From JAAURB01 sp049647265 (GTDB taxonomy: Bacteria; Cyanobacteriota; Cyanobacteriia; Cyanobacteriales; Microcoleaceae): DNA of 64,000 bases. A model generated the notes under the pieces. It did not search any database and had not been told where the DNA came from. It saw nothing but the letters and a program-made list of their open reading frames with translations. Below, one piece after another: positions 1-9,491 of the stretch. How positions within the stretch are numbered: the stretch's first letter is position 1; every line of letters begins with the position of its first letter. A program made the position numbers and the translations under genes. The stretch spans positions 1 to 64,000 of the forward strand of contig JBARXJ010000036.1 in the NCBI GenBank assembly GCA_049647265.1, read 5' to 3'.

Positions 1-1
1 T

Positions 2-1924
2 TATGCCTCAGGTGGAGAATTCCTCAGAGTTGGCAGCAACGGCGATACAGGCACAGCAACTCACACTTGGAATGGGTTAGGGGGAAGCTACGAATTAACC
101 ATGGCTTACTTTGATGAAAGTGATGGTGAGTCCACTGCCACAGTCACAGTTGATGGAGTCGAAGTTGACGCTTGGACATGGAACCAAAGCGGAGGAGGAA
201 CTCGCGCCAATGCCAATAACCGAGTCGAACGCAGCTTCGACGTTAATCTTAACTCCGGCAGTGTGATTGAAATTACGACAAACCGTCACACCGGAGAAAA
301 TGGTCGCTGGGACTATCTTGAACTGGCTGCAACTCATACTGAACCCGATGTTACGCCACCCACTGCCAGTTTAGAGGCTGAGACATTCACAGTGGGGTTA
401 GGTTCTAACCTCAACTACAACTTCACCGCTAGCTTTACAGATGAGGCCGGAGTTGATGTTAATAGTCTCGATAGTAATGATATTCAGGTTACAGGCCCCG
501 ATGGCTTCAGTCAAACCGCAACGCTGTTAAATGTTATAGATAATCAGGCAACTTATCAAATTCAAGCACCGACTAACGGTTGGCAAGAGAATAATTTAGG
601 CAGTTATGCTGTTACCGTTCAGTCTAATGAAGTGAGTGATATTAATAGTAATTTCATGGCTGAAACAATGCTTGGTAATTTCCAAGTCAATGTCGGTGAA
701 ACGGTCAGTTATGCTATCTCAGATCAAGCGATTATTGCACGCTTAGATCAAGATTTTGTCTTCACGCCAGAGTTTGAAGATACCTTAGAAATTATGTTAT
801 TGGGGGATTCAATTACCCAAGGTAAGGTGAGTAATTTATTCCCTGAAGCAGACCGAGAAGGCTATCGTCGCTTCCTTTGGGATGCCTTAAATGATTTAGG
901 GTTAGACGTTGATTTTGTTGGGTCTGAATCAAACGGAACAGGCGGTTTTGATCAAGATCACCAAGGACATTCCGGCTGGAAAATTGAGAATTTAACTTAC
1001 GGTAAAGATAGTACTCCCAACAGCGGTATTGATAATTGGATTTCAGCAGAACAATCACAGCCTGACTTAGTTTTAGCAATGGCAGGAACCAATAATGCCA
1101 GCAGTAGCGCTACTACAATGGCTTGGCATTTGGATAATTTAATTGAGGGTATTTTTGAGAATCCTGTCTTTAATGGTGATTTAATTGTCTCAACTATTGC
1201 ACCCATTCATCCGAATAGTTCTTATTATGATTCTCGCTTTCCTAATGTTATAGATTATAATAATTTAATTCCTGACGTGGTTGAAACCTTTGCGAACCAG
1301 GGAGAAGATATTCACTTTGTTGATATTTGGTCTGGAGAGTATGCGATCGCAGAAAATGATATGACGGCTCCCCCGGATGATAATGGTTTACACCCCAGTG
1401 TAAATGGTTATTATAATATGGCGCAAAGCTTCTACAATGCCATCTTAGATGCAGTGGGTGTGAGTGAGTCTGTTAATGATTTTAGTAATGTAATTGGAAC
1501 AGACTTTGATGATATTATCGTCGGTAATAATAGCAGCAACGAAATTACAGGTGGCGTTGGCGCAGATGAAATTACGGGTAATGATGGCGCTGATTTATTT
1601 ATCTATGAAACAGCTAATGAGGGTGAGGATCTCTTAACAGATTTTGGCGCAATTGAAGGGGATCAAATTCAAATTTCGGCTGCGGGTTTCGGTGGCGGTT
1701 TAGAAGCTGGAGTCAGCCTCAGTGATAGTATTGCCGCCGCAACAGGTGTATTTGTGAGTGGTTCAAATCCACAGCCAGTTGGTAATAGCGCTAACGTCCT
1801 TTATGATAGCACCAGCGGAGTTCTCAGCTTCGATGTCGATGGAGAAGGAATTGAAAATGCAGTTACATTAGCAACGTTATCCGGCGCACCTGCACTAACT
1901 TCTAGTGACTTGATGATTGCTTAA
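2..1924 (+). CDS. RTX/SGNH-hydrolase multidomain secreted protein (5' end outside window)
   Basis: The reading frame is open from the window edge, so the N terminus is missing. An ATG at 101 lies inside a continuing domain and is not a convincing start. Visible order, numbered from that ATG: a beta-rich carbohydrate-binding-like module (to about residue 90), an Ig-like segment (about 100-200), an SGNH/GDSL hydrolase domain (about 225-450) with block I GDSITQG, a GTNN block and the catalytic DNGLHPS block, then RTX-like calcium-binding repeats (GGVGADEITGNDGADLF, about 490-510) and a C-terminal beta domain. SGNH enzymes hydrolyse esters such as acetylated polysaccharide. RTX proteins usually leave by a type I secretion system, whose signal is C-terminal and uncleaved. 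The substrate cannot be told. The stop is followed by a perfect palindrome. Confidence 0.85.
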   Translation, partial: YASGGEFLRVGSNGDTGTATHTWNGLGGSYELTMAYFDESDGESTATVTVDGVEVDAWTWNQSGGGTRANANNRVERSFDVNLNSGSVIEITTNRHTGENGRWDYLELAATHTEPDVTPPTASLEAETFTVGLGSNLNYNFTASFTDEAGVDVNSLDSNDIQVTGPDGFSQTATLLNVIDNQATYQIQAPTNGWQENNLGSYAVTVQSNEVSDINSNFMAETMLGNFQVNVGETVSYAISDQAIIARLDQDFVFTPEFEDTLEIMLLGDSITQGKVSNLFPEADREGYRRFLWDALNDLGLDVDFVGSESNGTGGFDQDHQGHSGWKIENLTYGKDSTPNSGIDNWISAEQSQPDLVLAMAGTNNASSSATTMAWHLDNLIEGIFENPVFNGDLIVSTIAPIHPNSSYYDSRFPNVIDYNNLIPDVVETFANQGEDIHFVDIWSGEYAIAENDMTAPPDDNGLHPSVNGYYNMAQSFYNAILDAVGVSESVNDFSNVIGTDFDDIIVGNNSSNEITGGVGADEITGNDGADLFIYETANEGEDLLTDFGAIEGDQIQISAAGFGGGLEAGVSLSDSIAAATGVFVSGSNPQPVGNSANVLYDSTSGVLSFDVDGEGIENAVTLATLSGAPALTSSDLMIA

Positions 1925-1967
1925 TTGAATATTAATAACATTTTAATCAGGTAGTTTGACACTCTAA

Positions 1968-2000
1968 TTCAGCTATGTTATATACTATAACATAGCTGAA
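1968..2000. promoter_or_regulatory. 33-bp perfect palindrome before the nuclease-ParA operon
   Basis: The left arm TTCAGCTATGTTATA (1968-1982) and right arm TATAACATAGCTGAA (1986-2000) are perfect reverse complements around a 3-nt TAC centre. The site ends 27 nt before the TTG start of the ParA fusion and begins 43 nt after the previous gene. Partition operons are often autoregulated at palindromes or carry a centromere-like site here, so operator or parS-like function is inferred. It could also act as a terminator for the upstream gene, but no clear T-run follows. Confidence 0.7.
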
Positions 2001-2027
2001 ATTTATTAATCCATATGGAGAAAAAAC

Positions 2028-3497
2028 TTGAGTTTTAATCCCGCATTATGCCGTAATGAAAGGGAAGTTGAAAGTAAATTAATTGTTAGTTATTTATTAC
2101 CACAGTTAGGATATACTCCTGAAACATGGCATCAGGAAGTGACGTTTGGGAATATTCGTTTAGACTTTTTATCTTTTGCTGCACAAACGATTCCATTTAC
2201 TTTGAATGCTGATTCTCCATCCGGTGTTGTAATAGAGGCGAAACATCCTAATCAAAATTTGAATCGTCATGTTTATAAACTGCGGCGTTATTTAACCAGT
2301 TTAAGCGTTAGATACGGACTACTGACGAATGGAAAAGAAATCCGAATTTATGAACGGGTTGCTGAAAACATAAAGTTAGTGTTTCAATGTCAAGGGGAGG
2401 AGATTGAAGCCAAAATAAAGACTATTAGAGATTTAATTGGTCGAGAGTTTATTCAGCCTAGATATCATCCTACTGCTTTATTAGTACCTTCTCCAACTTG
2501 TTCGGTTGATCCCAATCCAGTTCAAACCATTCAACCCTTTCAAAATACTACAATAAATCATCTGAACAACCAGAAAGCTGTGTCATCAGCTTACCCTCAA
2601 ACTACTCTAACAAAAAATCAAAATAAAATGAAAGTTATTGCTGTTTATCATAATAAAGGCGGCGTAGGTAAAACCACCACTGTGGTCAATTTAGCGGCTG
2701 CTTTCAGTAAAAAGGGTTACCGAGTTCTTGTAATTGATCTAGATAGTCAAGCCAACACAACTTTTGCTACAGGGTTAGTTAAATTTCAATTTGATGAAGA
2801 TGATAATATTAAAGATGCTTACGTTTATCACTTACTAAAATCTGGAGAACTAGACTTTATCCCGGATCTTGCTAGAAAGTCTGATGGGTTTAATGATCCT
2901 GAAATTGATGTAATTCCTTCTCATATTAACTTACTAGAATATCAAGATATTCTTAAAAATATTCAAGCCACTCCCTTTCGGTTACCCAGTAAACTAAAGC
3001 AAGCAGAAGATAATTATGATATCGTTATTATTGATACCCCTCCCTCCCGTGACTTATATGCACAACTGCCTCTCATTGCTGCTGATTATTTAATTATTCC
3101 ATCAGATCTAAAACCCTTTGCTAATCAAGGATTATCCAATGTTAAAAATATGATTAAAGATGTGAATGAAGTTCGCAATTCAACCGGACGAAATCCTATC
3201 AATATTTTAGGTGTTTTACCTTCTAAAGTCTCAACGAATTCTCGATATATTAAATATGTGTTGGAACGACAAAAGAAAGTTATCACTGAAAAATATGATT
3301 TTCCTTTAATGAATAGTACTATTTTTGAAAGAACGGCTTTATCTCAATGCTTAAATGAGACTATTATTGTAGGAGAATTAGAAATAGCAGAACCTCAGTC
3401 TATTTTTAAATATGCAGATAAAAATGCTAATGCAGGTCAATCTGTTGAAGAGTTTGAAGCATTAGCAACAGAAGTCTTAAGCAAAATGGAGAGCTAA
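2028..3497 (+). CDS. PD-(D/E)XK nuclease-like domain fused to ParA-family ATPase
   Basis: Residues 1-130 resemble the HsdR N-terminal/PD-(D/E)XK fold: E15 in a first helix, D46 in IRLDF, then E70-A-K72 in VIEAKHP, the usual spacing of catalytic residues. A polar linker (about 130-200) follows. Residues 201-489 form a ParA/Soj ATPase with deviant Walker A KGGVGKTTT (signature K210, K215), the IDLDSQANTT motif and IIDTPPSRD switch. The TTG start is supported by GGAG at 2017-2020, seven bases upstream. The gene ends 2 nt before a ParB-like gene, so the two are probably translationally coupled. ParA proteins move DNA or protein cargo; the nuclease-like module is unusual here. Whether it cleaves DNA, senses DNA ends or only binds is unknown. 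It could be a chromosomal island partition system or a defence module. Confidence 0.85.
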   Translation: MSFNPALCRNEREVESKLIVSYLLPQLGYTPETWHQEVTFGNIRLDFLSFAAQTIPFTLNADSPSGVVIEAKHPNQNLNRHVYKLRRYLTSLSVRYGLLTNGKEIRIYERVAENIKLVFQCQGEEIEAKIKTIRDLIGREFIQPRYHPTALLVPSPTCSVDPNPVQTIQPFQNTTINHLNNQKAVSSAYPQTTLTKNQNKMKVIAVYHNKGGVGKTTTVVNLAAAFSKKGYRVLVIDLDSQANTTFATGLVKFQFDEDDNIKDAYVYHLLKSGELDFIPDLARKSDGFNDPEIDVIPSHINLLEYQDILKNIQATPFRLPSKLKQAEDNYDIVIIDTPPSRDLYAQLPLIAADYLIIPSDLKPFANQGLSNVKNMIKDVNEVRNSTGRNPINILGVLPSKVSTNSRYIKYVLERQKKVITEKYDFPLMNSTIFERTALSQCLNETIIVGELEIAEPQSIFKYADKNANAGQSVEEFEALATEVLSKMES

Positions 3498-3499
3498 CG

Positions 3500-4231
3500 G
3501 TGATTAAATTTTCTTATGTTGATGTTAAATCAATTGTTTCAGATATTCCTCGTTCAGAGTTTTCTGAAAGTAAAATAGATACTTTGGCTGATATGATTTT
3601 AGAGTGTGAGGGAGTTTTAAAACCTATATTTTTACAACAGATAGATATAGAAAAATTTAAAGTAGTTGATGGAAATTTAGAATATTACGCAGCAGTAAGA
3701 GCAAAGGAAAAAAACTTACGTCAAGGTGAGATGATTAATGCAATTATTATCTCTGCTGATAAAGAAAGTTCAATAAAGCAACAACTTTATTTTTTTAATC
3801 AGTTGGATACTGCAACTTCAAATACACCTCAGACAACAGACAATTATAATAGTAATAATCAATATGACTCACGTTTGACTAATTTAGAATTACGTTTAGA
3901 GAAGTTTAGTAATGATTTTACAAAAGAAATAAGAGATTCTCAACGTAAAATAGAAGAGAGATTAAAAGCTGTTGAAGGAGAACAGAAAAAGCAAATAACT
4001 CCTCTGGAAATTCTTAATACTTATGAACAAGCAGAACTGTTTAAACTATTAAAACGAAGAGGGATAAGAAAGGCTAATCAACTGGCGGAAGTAATTTGTC
4101 AAGTTCGCGATAAAAATACTAATTGCTTTACCGATTTTACTGATGTATGCGAGTCAGTTAAGTCTTTTAAAAAAGGCTTATTAGGTGAAAAGACAATGAT
4201 ATTAATTATTGATGCTTTATCTAATTTCTGA
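3500..4231 (+). CDS. ParB-like partner protein with coiled coil and C-terminal helical domain
   Basis: GTG start 2 nt after the ParA fusion, with GGAG inside the preceding gene's last codons. Residues 1-95 look like a reduced ParB/Srx N-terminal domain: DIPRSEFSESKIDTLADMI, then GVLKPIF and VVDGNLEYYAAVRA, matching the ParB pattern where GxxRYxAA normally lies. The arginine-rich box is not conserved, so CTPase activity is doubtful. Residues about 125-165 are a charged coiled coil and 170-243 a helical domain with a helix-hairpin-helix-like end (GLLGEKTMILIIDAL). No classical ParB HTH is visible. Likely the DNA- or cargo-binding partner of the upstream ATPase. The gene is AT-rich, consistent with acquired DNA. 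Confidence 0.7.
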   Translation: MIKFSYVDVKSIVSDIPRSEFSESKIDTLADMILECEGVLKPIFLQQIDIEKFKVVDGNLEYYAAVRAKEKNLRQGEMINAIIISADKESSIKQQLYFFNQLDTATSNTPQTTDNYNSNNQYDSRLTNLELRLEKFSNDFTKEIRDSQRKIEERLKAVEGEQKKQITPLEILNTYEQAELFKLLKRRGIRKANQLAEVICQVRDKNTNCFTDFTDVCESVKSFKKGLLGEKTMILIIDALSNF

Positions 4232-4255
4232 ATGGATCAAAATCTAAAAATTAAG

Positions 4256-4708
4256 CTAATTGCCTAAGTTACCTCCTGATATTAATGCCATCGCTCGATC
4301 AATAATTTCTAATTGATTCACCCGCTGTTCTAATTCTTTCACATCATAACGTCCTTCTTCGACTTCTAAAGACGCTTGATCAATTGCGTTTAGATATGCT
4401 TCTTCTAAGGTTTCTAGTAATTCTTCTGCTTTAAGATAATAACCACCTGCTTTGCGTCGTTTATTTTTACGTTGAATTTCTCGAACAGAATTGCGAATTG
4501 AAACATCCCAGGAACGAGTCGTGCGATTTTCTGCTTGTTGTTTAATGATGTGAATTAATAAAATAATAGCATGGCTACGAATATTATTAATAATATCATC
4601 TCGACTCATTTCTTCCAATTCCTCAACAATGGCAAGCGATCCTTGAAGATCTCCTTTCAGTAATAATTCCTTCAACTCTAGAATTTCTTCCATCATCCAA
4701 ACAGTCAT
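4256..4708 (-). CDS. DUF29 family protein
   Basis: This 150-aa protein has the DUF29 layout: an early LKELLLKGDL segment, an EELEEMSRDD helix, the hydrophobic SHAIILLIHIIK helix, the TTRSWDVSIRNSVREI motif and a C-terminal helix pair. DUF29 proteins are abundant in cyanobacteria, often in several copies near mobile or toxin-antitoxin loci; their function is unknown. It converges on the ParB-like gene with a 24-bp gap and no obvious hairpin. An ATG a few codons downstream (MMEEIL) is an equally possible start. Confidence 0.75.
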   Translation of the reverse strand: MTVWMMEEILELKELLLKGDLQGSLAIVEELEEMSRDDIINNIRSHAIILLIHIIKQQAENRTTRSWDVSIRNSVREIQRKNKRRKAGGYYLKAEELLETLEEAYLNAIDQASLEVEEGRYDVKELEQRVNQLEIIDRAMALISGGNLGN

Positions 4709-4789
4709 AAAGGATAATGATATTGTAGCTTGTGTCTAAAAAATAGTTGAACTCTTACCCGCTTTCGAGTACAATTCAGGACGATATCA

Positions 4790-6508
4790 TTGACTCAATT
4801 CTGCTCAGCATTGAAAAGACTACAACACTTCAGGCAAAATCGCCAACTTTTCTGGTTTGTAGCCAGCCTGATTGTATCACTCATTTGTAGCCTCTGGGCG
4901 CTTTCAAAGGTGATTAATCTTGAGTATGCGATTCATGATGATGCGCGATCGCACGTTGTTTGGATGTGGCGATTTATCGATCCAGAATTATTTCCAAATG
5001 ATATTATTTTTGACTACTTTCAATCCGTTGCACCTCCAGGATACACTACTTTTTATCAAGCATTCGCTACACTTGGAATTAATCCCCTAATTGTTAATCA
5101 ATTACTACCCACTCTGTTAGGATTAATTGCTACAGGTTATTGTTTTAAATTGTGTTTACAGATTTTACCGATTCCTGCGGCTGGATTTTTATCAACCTTA
5201 TTTCTCAATCAAAATATTTGGCTAAGAGATGATTTGATTTCCGCTACACCGAGAGCTTTTTTTTACCCATTCTTTCTCGCATTTTTATATTACACATTAA
5301 GGAAATCTCCTATAGGAATTGGTATTACTATTGCTTTGTTAGGTGGATTTTACCCTCAAGCTGTATTACTTGCAGTATGTCTTCTAATTATTCAAACTAT
5401 TTGGAATATTTGTCTATTTTCTAAAACTATTAAATCTCAATATATCTGTTTAAGTATTGGCTTAATTATCGGCTTTCTAGTCTTACTTCCCTATGCCATC
5501 CATACTTCAGAATATGGTTCAGTGATTAGTTTAACAGAAGCTAAAACCTTGCCCGATTTTTATCCTGGTGGACGTGCTTCTTTTTTTACTAATAATTTTT
5601 TTGATTTTTGGATGATTGGCGATCGCTCTGGTTTTTTACCTCAAGAATGGTTTAGAAAAGACTTTCCACCGCCTCAATTTTTTTTAGGATTATTACTACC
5701 CATTTTACTATTATTTCCTCAATATTCTTTCATTACATATCAGAAAAATCGAAATATTGCTATTCTTCCACAGTTACTCATTGCATCAACAGGCTTATTT
5801 ACTTTCGCTCATATTCTCTTATTTAAATTACATCATCCTAGCCGCTACAGCCAACATAGTTTACGGATAATTTTTGCAATTGCAGCCGCTATTTCAGTTA
5901 TGATTATTTTTGATAAGTTTCGCTATAAAATGAATTGGAAAAAAATCAAAGCTCCTATAAAATACTTTTTAATATTATTAGTAATATTTTTATTATGTTA
6001 TCCCAGTATTTTACAAGGCTTTCCAAAAACCAATTATATTGTCGGTAAATATCCATCACTTTATCAGTTTTTTGCTCAACAACCGAAAGATATTCGCGTT
6101 GCTTCTTTTATCCGAGAAGTTAATAATATTCCCGCTTTCTCTCAACGTTCAATTTTAATTGGTTCTGAATACTTCTTACCTTATCATAAAAATTACTACT
6201 TAGAACTGAGTCAACGCGGAAAAGACTTAATCTTAGCGCAATATAGTCCTAATATTGAAACAGTTCAGCAATTTATCCAACAATATAATATTGATTTTTG
6301 GATGATTCAAGATAACGCCTTTTCTTCAGACTATATTAGGCAAACAAACCAAATTTCGCAACTCAACTCAGAGGCGGCTAAAGTTGTTCAGGCTCAACTA
6401 CAAGCAGGTATAGAACCGATTCTCTCAACTTTTGTAAATACTTGTACAGTTATGCAAATTAACGATATTATTATTTTAGAAACAGACTGCATTTTAAATA
6501 ATAGCTAA
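4790..6508 (+). CDS. Multi-pass membrane protein, GT-C-like, paralogue 1
   Basis: 572 residues with about ten to twelve predicted membrane helices and a soluble C-terminal region of roughly 150 residues. After the first helix comes a short loop with an acidic pair (HDDARSH) and then LFPND and DYFQSVAPPGYT. A loop acidic motif after TM1 is typical of GT-C lipid-linked-sugar glycosyltransferases, so that class is inferred, but no family could be fixed. The start is TTG, with AGGA about eight bases upstream. It is followed after 8 nt by a gene of identical length and clear homology, a tandem duplication. The C-terminal domain shares PKDI, EVNxIPxF and YSPN motifs with its neighbour. Confidence 0.75.
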   Translation: MTQFCSALKRLQHFRQNRQLFWFVASLIVSLICSLWALSKVINLEYAIHDDARSHVVWMWRFIDPELFPNDIIFDYFQSVAPPGYTTFYQAFATLGINPLIVNQLLPTLLGLIATGYCFKLCLQILPIPAAGFLSTLFLNQNIWLRDDLISATPRAFFYPFFLAFLYYTLRKSPIGIGITIALLGGFYPQAVLLAVCLLIIQTIWNICLFSKTIKSQYICLSIGLIIGFLVLLPYAIHTSEYGSVISLTEAKTLPDFYPGGRASFFTNNFFDFWMIGDRSGFLPQEWFRKDFPPPQFFLGLLLPILLLFPQYSFITYQKNRNIAILPQLLIASTGLFTFAHILLFKLHHPSRYSQHSLRIIFAIAAAISVMIIFDKFRYKMNWKKIKAPIKYFLILLVIFLLCYPSILQGFPKTNYIVGKYPSLYQFFAQQPKDIRVASFIREVNNIPAFSQRSILIGSEYFLPYHKNYYLELSQRGKDLILAQYSPNIETVQQFIQQYNIDFWMIQDNAFSSDYIRQTNQISQLNSEAAKVVQAQLQAGIEPILSTFVNTCTVMQINDIIILETDCILNNS

Positions 6509-6516
6509 TTAAATTA

Positions 6517-8235
6517 ATGTGGATTAATCAATTTCATTCCTTTCTCATTTCTCCGCTTACAAAAACACCCCGATCCCGTCTCAATTTTTGGTTCAATCTT
6601 AGTTTAATATTTGCTTCAATATACGCTATTTTATCCCTAAAACAGGCTTTTGAGCAACCGAATTTAGTACAAGATGATGCTCGACAACACGTTTCCTGGA
6701 TGTTGCGGTTTGTCGATAATAATTTATTTCCAAATGATTTAATTGCAGATTATTTTCAATCCGTTGCACCTGCCGGATACACAACTGTCTATAGAATAGC
6801 TGCTTTTATTGGAATTAACCCGTTAGTATTTTGTCGAATTGTTCCAGTTATTTTAACTTTAATTTCTACCGTTTACTTTTTTTGGTTTTGTCTTGAACTT
6901 TTACCAATTCCACTAACTGGATTTGTCGGTTCATTACTGTTAAATCAAGTCATGTGGCTCAAAGATGATTTAGCTTCCGGCACACCTAGAGCCTTTATTT
7001 ATCCTATTTTTATTGCCTTTTTATATTATTTGGCGCGACAGTCAATTTTAGGGACTGGAATTTCAATGATATTAATAGGATTATTTTATCCTCAATATAT
7101 TTTTGTCGCTTCAGGAATGCTAATTCTAAGAATTATTTATAAACCTTCATTATCTAATATAAAAATTAGTTTGACTGGCTTAGTTACAGCTTTTATCATT
7201 ATTCTGGCTTATGCAATGAAAACCTCAGATTTTGGGCCTGCAATTACCCGCGCCGAAGCCATGCAATCTTTAGAATTTTTTCCCAATGGTAGAAGTATGT
7301 TTTTTCATGCAAACCCTCTAGATTTTTGGCTAACAGGAAGACGCAGCGGTATGTTCCCAAAATCATTATTAACACCTGTTACTCAATGTTTAGGATTATT
7401 GCTTCCTGTTTTTATTGCAATTCGTTCTACTTTTACTTTAGCTCATTCTATTACTGTAAAAATATGGATTCTGATTCAATTATTGATTTCTGCCGTTACA
7501 ATGTTTTTCATTGCTCACGGGATGCTATTTAGACTACATCTTCCCAGTCGTTACACGGGGTTAAGCTTGAGACTGATTATCACAACTGCTACTGCAATTT
7601 CTATTGTTATCCTGATTGATTTTATACTGATTAAACTAGCAAGCTGGAAGTCTACAAAACTGAGTCTATTTCAGTTCTTAAAATCCAGTCTGTCTATCGG
7701 GTTGATGGGTGTTATTTTAGCTAGCTTATTGTTTTATCCCAGTTGGGTTCCGTTCTTTCCCCTTGTCAAATATAAAGAAGGTGAAGCGGTTGAAGTTTAT
7801 CGTTTTTTTCAGCAGCAGCCCAAAGATATTATGATTGCCTCGTTGTCAGGAGAAGTAAATCAAATCCCGACATTTGCTAAACGTTCAATTTTAGTCGGAC
7901 GAGAATATATGATTCCCTATCAAGTGGGTTATTATCGTCAAATGAATCAAAGATTGGTTGATTTAATGAACGCTCATTATAGTCCGAATTTTCAGGAGGT
8001 GAAGGAATTTATTCAAACTTATGATATTGATTTTTTCTTAATGGAACGATATGCTTTTACCCCAGACTATTTTGAGAATAATGACTGGATGCTGGAGTTT
8101 GAGGCAGGACAACAAGCAATTCAACAACTCAAAGCCGGAACAATTCCGGGATTGCTAACGACTATAGATCAATGTTCTGCGTTTGAGAACCAGATTTGGA
8201 TTGTGTTAGATGCGAACTGTTTGCTAAAGCTGTAA
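6517..8235 (+). CDS. Multi-pass membrane protein, GT-C-like, paralogue 2
   Basis: 572 residues, the same length as the upstream paralogue. Shared blocks run along the whole protein: QDDARQH, LFPND, DYFQSVAPAGYT, an RAFIYP loop, LPSRYT in a later loop, and RSILVGREY and YSPN in the C-terminal domain. Conservation of the acidic loop in both copies suggests both are active, perhaps on different sugars or acceptors. The ATG lies 8 nt after the first copy's stop, so they are likely co-transcribed. Function is inferred only from the GT-C-like topology; no catalytic domain was matched with certainty. Confidence 0.75.
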   Translation: MWINQFHSFLISPLTKTPRSRLNFWFNLSLIFASIYAILSLKQAFEQPNLVQDDARQHVSWMLRFVDNNLFPNDLIADYFQSVAPAGYTTVYRIAAFIGINPLVFCRIVPVILTLISTVYFFWFCLELLPIPLTGFVGSLLLNQVMWLKDDLASGTPRAFIYPIFIAFLYYLARQSILGTGISMILIGLFYPQYIFVASGMLILRIIYKPSLSNIKISLTGLVTAFIIILAYAMKTSDFGPAITRAEAMQSLEFFPNGRSMFFHANPLDFWLTGRRSGMFPKSLLTPVTQCLGLLLPVFIAIRSTFTLAHSITVKIWILIQLLISAVTMFFIAHGMLFRLHLPSRYTGLSLRLIITTATAISIVILIDFILIKLASWKSTKLSLFQFLKSSLSIGLMGVILASLLFYPSWVPFFPLVKYKEGEAVEVYRFFQQQPKDIMIASLSGEVNQIPTFAKRSILVGREYMIPYQVGYYRQMNQRLVDLMNAHYSPNFQEVKEFIQTYDIDFFLMERYAFTPDYFENNDWMLEFEAGQQAIQQLKAGTIPGLLTTIDQCSAFENQIWIVLDANCLLKL

Positions 8236-9408
8236 TCCCTTTCCCTGTAAGCAGTGTGGACTACAGTAGAGGAGATTGAATTAAGATTCAGGGGTTGACA
8301 ATAAAATCAAAATAATAAAATTTGACCCATAACGTCAAAAACTTAACGTGATTTAATATTTGATCTTGTTCCAATCTGGAAAAATTGCGTTACCTTACAA
8401 GGTAGGGACAGGCATTGTCGTGTTAAATTTTCTGCCAAGAGATCGGCTTTTCCTTGATTTGGAATAAATTTGAAGAACACTAACATTGCCCCATCCAGAC
8501 AAATATTACCTCTTACGCGCAAGCTCAGTACTCAATATAGAGTTTTGACCTCTATTCAACGATCTTAACTTCTGTTAACTGGCAACTGCTGTGTAGACAG
8601 CCCGTCAGCGATCGCTGGCAGAGCTAAGCTGAAAACTTGTTTTTAGCCTGTACTGTCATCTAAACGCTACAGGGAATAAAAACTGAGAAAATAGACCACA
8701 GGGGTGGGTTTTCAAAGAATGAAGTTTACCAAAAGTGATTGTGTTGTTGAAGCGATCGGTTAAGCTATTGTAAAGGAGTGAAATTAAGCCACTTGCGGCA
8801 ACATTCACACAGACTATGAAATAGCTTTTCATTCATGGCAACAACTTCATTCAGGTTCATGGTCAAGGTGTTAGGGTACTCGCGCTGTCAACTTTAGAAG
8901 CGTCTGGAAGTAAGAGGCTGTGGCAAGTCGTCCTTCTTCTCTCAATCTATGTTGATAGCCCACTGCGGCAGTTATTTTATGAGTGTGTGGAATAGAGCCT
9001 CCTGATGATGCTATCAGCACTCATCAGCGCTCTTACGATTGGGCATTGTTGCAGTTTAGAATATTCTTGATTACACTAAAACATTAGTAACGACTAATAC
9101 TAAATTGCACTAATGACTGAATTTCAGTTCAATCCAACTGGCTTGAGATGATTTATTCTTGGTAACACAAATAAAGTATGCTGCAATCAACTGAGGCTTT
9201 TGAACAAATTGAGTCGTCTTTAATTGATGCACAACCTGGTTTGTGACTCGTAAACTTTATCTCTTACCCAACGCCGGAATGTTTTCAGTCATTGAATGAG
9301 CCGATCGTGAGTATTGTCAGTTAACATAGTTAATTAGGAGCGCTCAAAAAGCTTTAACATTATCTCCCCCATGGGAATATTTCCATCCTTCATGGAAGGA
9401 AAAACTCG

Positions 9409-9448
9409 GAGTTCATAATATGCAGTCTTTTAGCAACTGTATGAACTC
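9409..9448. promoter_or_regulatory. Inverted repeat in the sigA leader
   Basis: GAGTTCATA (9409-9417) pairs perfectly with TATGAACTC (9440-9448). Inside, CAGT and ACTG can extend the stem beyond a 5-nt bulge. It lies about 250 nt before the preferred sigA start, so it would form in a leader RNA or as an operator. Confidence 0.5.
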
Positions 9449-9470
9449 TAAGCTATCCAACAGTAAAACA

Positions 9471-9491
9471 ATTGCCCGAGCAATAGTTTTT
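9471..9491 (+). terminator. Short terminator-like hairpin in the sigA leader
   Basis: ATTGC, tetraloop CCGA, GCAAT, then AGTTTTT. The stem is only 5 bp, so termination would be weak. Its position 210 nt before sigA makes it a possible attenuator. Confidence 0.3.

Noticed and set aside
9178..9246. 22-codon frame in the sigA leader
   Set aside because: No ribosome site and no hydrophobic or regulatory peptide pattern; a chance frame is expected in 1.4 kb.
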